Positions 60,619-64,000 of a stretch of 64,000 nucleotides of DNA are shown here, one piece after another. Within the stretch, counting starts at the first letter, position 1. Every line of letters starts with the position of its first letter. Location: contig NZ_JAUSZM010000003.1 of the NCBI RefSeq assembly GCF_030817655.1, positions 5,518,001 through 5,582,000 on the forward strand, read 5' to 3'. The stretch comes from Streptomyces sp. V4I2. Its GTDB lineage: Bacteria > Actinomycetota > Actinomycetes > Streptomycetales > Streptomycetaceae. Made by a program: the position numbers and the translations under genes. The notes under the pieces were generated by a model. That model did not search any database, was not told the origin of the DNA, and was given only the letters and a program-made list of their open reading frames with translations.

Positions 60619-61398
60619 TTGAGCAATTCTGCCGACTTCCCCGGGACGGGATCCAGTCCTGCCGGCCGGCGACGTTTCCGGCCCATGCGGGTGCTCACGG
60701 CGGCCGTCTTCGCTCTCGCGGGACTCATCTTCTTCACGAGTTTCAACACGGCCAAGGGCACCAACATCCGCACGGACGCGTCCTTGCTGAAGCTGTCGGA
60801 CCTCATTCACGAGCGCAGCCAGAAGAACGGCGAGCTGGACGAGTCCAACGGCGCTCTGCGGCAGGGCAACGAGGCGCTGGCCGATCGCGACGACGGCAGC
60901 ACCAAGGCCGAGGACGACAAGCTCGCGGCCCTAGAGGAGAACGCGGGCACCCAGAAGCTCACGGGCAAGGCCATCTCGGTCACCCTCGACGACGCCCCGC
61001 CGGACGCGACCGCCAAGCTCCCCGGCTATCCCGAGCCGCAGCCCGACTACCTGGTCATCCACCAGCAGGACCTCCAGGCCGTGGTCAACGCCCTGTGGAA
61101 GGGCGGCGCCAAGGGCATCAAGGTCATGGACCAACGGCTGATCTCGACCAGCGCCGTACGCTGCGTGGGCAACACGCTGATCCTGCAGGGCCGCGTCTAC
61201 TCACCGCCGTACAAGATCACCGCGGTCGGTGAACCGGGCGCGTTGCAGAAGGCGCTGGCGGAGAGCCCGGCGATCCAGAACTACATGGTGTACGTCAACG
61301 TCTACGGGCTCGGCTGGAAAGTCGAGGAGGACGGGGCGGTGACTCTGCCCGGCTACTCGGGCACAGTGGATCTGCAGTACGCGAAGCCCGTGGAGTGA
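60619..61398 (+). CDS. DUF881 extracellular membrane-anchored protein
   Basis: The 259-residue protein has a TTG start and one N-terminal membrane helix (VLTAAVFALAGLIFFTSF). A coiled-coil (ELDESNGALRQGNEALADRD) and the DUF881 domain (QDLQAVVNALWKGGAKGIKV, VMDQRLISTSAVRCVGNTLI) follow. The family is linked to division and wall genes in Gram-positive bacteria. It is the counterpart of M. tuberculosis Rv0012. The sortase gene follows after 29 bp. Start supported by GGAGATAAGGG. Confidence 0.9.
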   Translation: MSNSADFPGTGSSPAGRRRFRPMRVLTAAVFALAGLIFFTSFNTAKGTNIRTDASLLKLSDLIHERSQKNGELDESNGALRQGNEALADRDDGSTKAEDDKLAALEENAGTQKLTGKAISVTLDDAPPDATAKLPGYPEPQPDYLVIHQQDLQAVVNALWKGGAKGIKVMDQRLISTSAVRCVGNTLILQGRVYSPPYKITAVGEPGALQKALAESPAIQNYMVYVNVYGLGWKVEEDGAVTLPGYSGTVDLQYAKPVE

Positions 61399-61427
61399 GT
61401 CCCGAGTAGGCCCCTCAGGAGCTGCCG

Positions 61428-62114
61428 GTGCGCGTCGTCGTCAGGACCGTCAGTGAGTTGTGCATCACCGTCGGTGCCCTGATCGTGCTGTTCGTCGTCT
61501 ATGTGCTGTTCTGGACCGGTGTGAAGGCCGACCATGTGATGGACGACCAGATCGACCGCTTGCAGGACCAGTGGGCGCAGGAGCCCGTGCGGCCCACGAC
61601 TCCGGCGGGCGCCTCCGAGGATCCGGCCGAGCCGGCGCCGTACCGGGCGGGGAAGCCGTTCGCGATCATGTACATCCCGCGTCTTGGTTTCACGTGGAAC
61701 AAGCCGGTCCTGGAGAACACCGCCACGAACACCCTGAAGAAGGGCCTCGGCCACTACGCGCGCACCGCGCAGCTCGGGCAGAAGGGCAACTTCGCGGTCG
61801 CCGGCCACCGGCGCACGTACGGGGATCCTTTCAAGGACTTTCCGAAGCTGCGGCGGGGCGATGCGGTGGTGCTGACGGACGGGACGACCTGGTTCACGTA
61901 TCGGATCGACAAAGGCCCCTACAAAACAGTGCCCTCGGACGTCGAGGTGATCGACCCTGTGCCACGTAAGTCGGGGTATACGCGCCCGGGCCGCTACCTC
62001 ACACTGACCACGTGCGATCCGGAGTGGGGACACAGCCACCGGCTGATCGTCTGGGCGCATCTCGACTCCACACAGCCTGTGGAGGCAGGGAAACCACCGG
62101 CCCTGCGCCGTTAG
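61428..62114 (+). CDS. srtE: Class E sortase
   Basis: The 228-residue transpeptidase has one N-terminal membrane helix and the sortase barrel. Active-site residues are H127 (in AVAGHRRTYGDP), C196 (in YLTLTTCDPEW) and R205 (HSHRLIVWAHL). Class E sortases anchor LAxTG proteins such as long chaplins to the wall of streptomycetes. GTG start after AGGAGCTGCC. A second class E sortase gene begins at 62960 in the same unit; S. coelicolor likewise has a neighbouring pair. Confidence 0.93.
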   Translation: MRVVVRTVSELCITVGALIVLFVVYVLFWTGVKADHVMDDQIDRLQDQWAQEPVRPTTPAGASEDPAEPAPYRAGKPFAIMYIPRLGFTWNKPVLENTATNTLKKGLGHYARTAQLGQKGNFAVAGHRRTYGDPFKDFPKLRRGDAVVLTDGTTWFTYRIDKGPYKTVPSDVEVIDPVPRKSGYTRPGRYLTLTTCDPEWGHSHRLIVWAHLDSTQPVEAGKPPALRR

Positions 62115-62166
62115 TCTGGTGCGGTACGGCGTGAGTCTGGTGCCGTGGTGCGACGGAAGGGACGGC

Positions 62167-62328
62167 ATGTACAGCTTTATCTGGCGGCATCTGCCGGGGA
62201 ACGCCTGGGTGAAGGCGCTCATCTCACTCGTGCTGGTCGTTGGTGTCGTGTACGTCCTGTTCCAGTACGTCTTTCCGTGGGCCGAACCGCTGCTGCCCTT
62301 CAACGATGTGACGGTGGACAACCAGTGA
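62167..62328 (+). CDS. Small single-span membrane protein
   Basis: The 53-residue protein MYSFIWRHLPGNAWVKALIS has one hydrophobic helix (ALISLVLVVGVVYVLFQYVF) and a short acidic tail. The stop overlaps the start of the next gene by 4 bp (GTGA). It has its own AGGGA. Similar small proteins precede trpG-like genes in other actinomycetes. Function unknown. Confidence 0.8.
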   Translation: MYSFIWRHLPGNAWVKALISLVLVVGVVYVLFQYVFPWAEPLLPFNDVTVDNQ

Positions 62329-62963
62329 GTGCGCGGATTCTCGTCGTCGACAACTACGACAGCTTCGTCTTCAACCTGGTCCAGTACCTGTACCAGCTGG
62401 GCGCCGAGTGCGAGGTGCTGCGCAACGACGAGGTGTCGACGGCGCACGCCCAGGACGGCTTCGACGGTGTGCTGCTGTCGCCGGGGCCGGGAACGCCCGA
62501 GGAGGCCGGGGTCTGCATCGAGATGGTGCGCCACTGCGCCGCGACCGGTGTGCCCGTCTTCGGCGTGTGTCTGGGCATGCAGTCGATGCAGGTGGCGTAC
62601 GGCGGTGTCGTGGACCGTGCGCCCGAGCTGCTGCACGGCAAGACCTCGCTGGTCGAGCACGAGGGCGGGGGTGTCTTCGCCGGGCTGCCGACGCCCTTCA
62701 CGGCGACCCGCTACCACTCGCTTGCCGCCGAGCCGGCCACGGTTCCGGCCGAGCTGGAGGTCACGGCCCGCACCCACGACGGCATCATCATGGGCCTGCG
62801 CCACCGGGAGCTGCCCGTCGAGGGTGTGCAGTTCCACCCCGAGTCGGTGCTGACGGAACACGGGCACCGGATGCTGGCCAACTGGCTGGTGCAGTGCGGG
62901 GACCAGGGTGCGGTGGCGAGGTCGGTGGGGCTCGCCCCGGTGGTGGGCAGGGCCACGGCGTGA
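62325..62963 (+). CDS. pabA: Class I glutamine amidotransferase (PabA/TrpG type)
   Basis: The 212-residue protein has the catalytic triad of the anthranilate/aminodeoxychorismate synthase small subunit: C82 in VFGVCLGMQS, H171 and E173 in VQFHPESV. It also has LSPGPGTPEEAG. It supplies ammonia from glutamine to a partner synthase, which is not encoded nearby. Its location between two sortase genes mirrors M. tuberculosis trpG (Rv0013). Whether it serves folate or tryptophan synthesis cannot be told. The stop overlaps the second sortase start. Confidence 0.9.
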   Translation: MSARILVVDNYDSFVFNLVQYLYQLGAECEVLRNDEVSTAHAQDGFDGVLLSPGPGTPEEAGVCIEMVRHCAATGVPVFGVCLGMQSMQVAYGGVVDRAPELLHGKTSLVEHEGGGVFAGLPTPFTATRYHSLAAEPATVPAELEVTARTHDGIIMGLRHRELPVEGVQFHPESVLTEHGHRMLANWLVQCGDQGAVARSVGLAPVVGRATA

Positions 62964-64000
62964 CCGCGCTGCGCCCCGAGCGCGAGGACTCGTACGGCGG
63001 GGTGCCGTACGAGTCGTACGACTCGGTGCCGTATGAACCGTCCGCCGGTCGCGAGGCGCCGTATGAACCGTCCGCCGGTCGCGAGGCGCCGTACGAACCC
63101 TCCGTGGGGCGCGAGGCGCCGTACGAACCTCCCCTCGACGACGAGACGGTGGCGCTGCGGATACCCGAGCCGCCGACGCGTCCGATCGGCGGCGAGTCCA
63201 TATCCGCCCCTGACGCTTCATCCGCCTCGTCCGCCACAGGAACCCCCATGGGCGGTCGTGCGGCCCGCAGAAGGGCCGCCAAGCGCCGTGGCGGGCGCCA
63301 TGGGGCCGGTGGGGGGACGGCGGCGGAGCCGTCGGAGTCTTCTGGCGAGGGCAGGCCGCTCTCCCGGGTGGAGGCGCGGCGCCAGGCGCGGGCGCGCAAG
63401 CCCGGTGCGGCGGTCGTCGCGAGCCGGGCGATCGGTGAGGTGTTCATCACCACCGGCGTCCTCATGCTGCTGTTCGTCACGTACCAGCTGTGGTGGACGA
63501 ACGTCCGGGCGCATGCGCAGGCGGACAGGGAGGCGAGCAGCCTCCAGGACGACTGGGCGAACGGCAAGCGCAATCCCGGGACGTTCTCGCCGGGGCAGGG
63601 CTTCGCTCTGCTGCACATCCCCAAGCTGGACGTGGTGGTGCCGATCGCGGAGGGCGTCAGCAACAAGAAGGTGCTGGACCGGGGCATGGTCGGCCACTAC
63701 GCCGAGGATCCGCTGAAGACGGCGATGCCCGAGGCGAAGACCGGCAACTTCGGGCTCGCGGGCCACCGCAACACGCACGGGGAGCCGTTCCGGTACATCA
63801 ACAAACTGCAGCCGGGCGACGCCATCGTCGTGGAGACGCAGGACGAGTACTTCGTCTACAAGATGGCGCAGATGCTGCCGGTGACGTCGCCGAGCAACAC
63901 GAGCGTGCTGGATCCCGTGCCGCCGGGGTCGGGATTCACGACGACGGGTCGCTACATCACCCTCACCACGTGCACTCCGGAGTTCACCAGCAAGTACCGG
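62960..64000 (+). CDS. srtE: Class E sortase with repeat-containing cytoplasmic extension (partial)
   Basis: The frame starts at GTG 62960 (overlapping the preceding stop) and runs off the window after 347 codons. A disordered N-terminal extension of about 155 residues contains three PYEPSAGREA-type repeats. A membrane helix (VFITTGVLMLLFVTYQLWWT) and a sortase domain follow, with GHRNTHGEPF and TLTTCTPEF (active-site cysteine near residue 338). The active-site arginine would lie just outside the window. It is the second class E sortase of the cluster. The extension may tether or localise it. Confidence 0.9.
   Translation, partial: MTALRPEREDSYGGVPYESYDSVPYEPSAGREAPYEPSAGREAPYEPSVGREAPYEPPLDDETVALRIPEPPTRPIGGESISAPDASSASSATGTPMGGRAARRRAAKRRGGRHGAGGGTAAEPSESSGEGRPLSRVEARRQARARKPGAAVVASRAIGEVFITTGVLMLLFVTYQLWWTNVRAHAQADREASSLQDDWANGKRNPGTFSPGQGFALLHIPKLDVVVPIAEGVSNKKVLDRGMVGHYAEDPLKTAMPEAKTGNFGLAGHRNTHGEPFRYINKLQPGDAIVVETQDEYFVYKMAQMLPVTSPSNTSVLDPVPPGSGFTTTGRYITLTTCTPEFTSKYR
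63029..63118 (+). repeat. 30-bp tandem repeat in the second sortase gene
   Basis: Three units of 30 bp start at 63029, 63059 and 63089. The first two are identical and the third is diverged. Each encodes PYEPSxGREA, so the period keeps the reading frame. A fourth partial unit follows. Confidence 0.9.

Noticed and set aside
61687..61700. GTTTCACGTGGAAC resembling parS in the sortase gene
   Set aside because: It has one mismatch that breaks the palindrome, and it encodes the conserved GFTWNKP stretch of the sortase, so it is likely coincidence.
63029..63118. CRISPR-like 30-bp repeats
   Set aside because: The units are directly adjacent without spacers and preserve a reading frame in the sortase gene.

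Overview
This window is the chromosomal origin region of a high-GC actinobacterium, almost certainly a Streptomyces. The support is the very GC-rich coding sequence, the frequent GTG starts, the DnaA with an unusually long domain II, an oriC crowded with variants of TTGTCCACA between dnaA and dnaN, ten parS sites (TGTTTCACGTGAAACA and close forms), and genes typical of the group (crgA, class E sortases, DUF5324, DLW-39, DUF6344, split MurJ and pseudokinase). The species cannot be named from sequence alone. The gene order closely follows the origin region of other actinobacteria, including Mycobacterium tuberculosis.

Left edge (1-3321): three genes of a Tn7-like transposon, tnsA-tnsB-tnsC in order on the minus strand with 4-bp overlaps. 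tnsC is cut by the window edge and tnsB is broken by an in-frame amber codon and a frameshift. A candidate transposon end with repeated binding-site-like motifs stops about ten bases past the dnaB stop codon.

Left arm of the origin (3332-38000): dnaB; a MATE transporter; the rpsF-ssb-rpsR-rplI translation/replication operon; femX with a PLP-barrel protein; a GT87-like membrane glycosyltransferase; a bifunctional penicillin-binding protein; a PadR regulator with inositol-phosphate synthase; an MFS protein; the CCA-adding enzyme; then a cell-envelope and thiol block (DUF6049 protein, murJ, pseudokinase, ECF sigM with its anti-sigma factor, trxB-trxA). The minus-strand block next to the origin is rpmH-rnpA-yidD-yidC-jag, rsmG, parA-parB and a GNAT gene.

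Origin and right arm (38315-51052): dnaA, oriC, dnaN, a short 6-phosphogluconate-dehydrogenase-like gene, recF, a DciA-type (DUF721) gene, gyrB, gyrA and a DUF3566 membrane protein. After this come tRNA-Ile(GAT), small membrane proteins, a secreted repeat-free protein of unknown function, a transmembrane Ser/Thr kinase, an XRE-type regulator, tRNA-Ala(TGC), a DUF5324 protein, a cyclophilin, a rhomboid protease, crgA, a DUF881 protein, and a sortase-E / small membrane protein / glutamine-amidotransferase / sortase-E group that runs off the right end.

Functionally the window joins replication initiation (DnaA, DnaN, DnaB, probable loader DciA, SSB, gyrase, RecF), origin segregation (ParA, ParB, parS), membrane protein insertion and tRNA/RNA maturation, and peptidoglycan synthesis with division control (FemX, PBP, MurJ, CrgA, sortases). 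The most notable non-genic signals are two DnaA-box clusters outside oriC, parS sites built into long perfect palindromes between convergent genes, a clean sigma-R promoter for trxBA, and the transposon end abutting dnaB.
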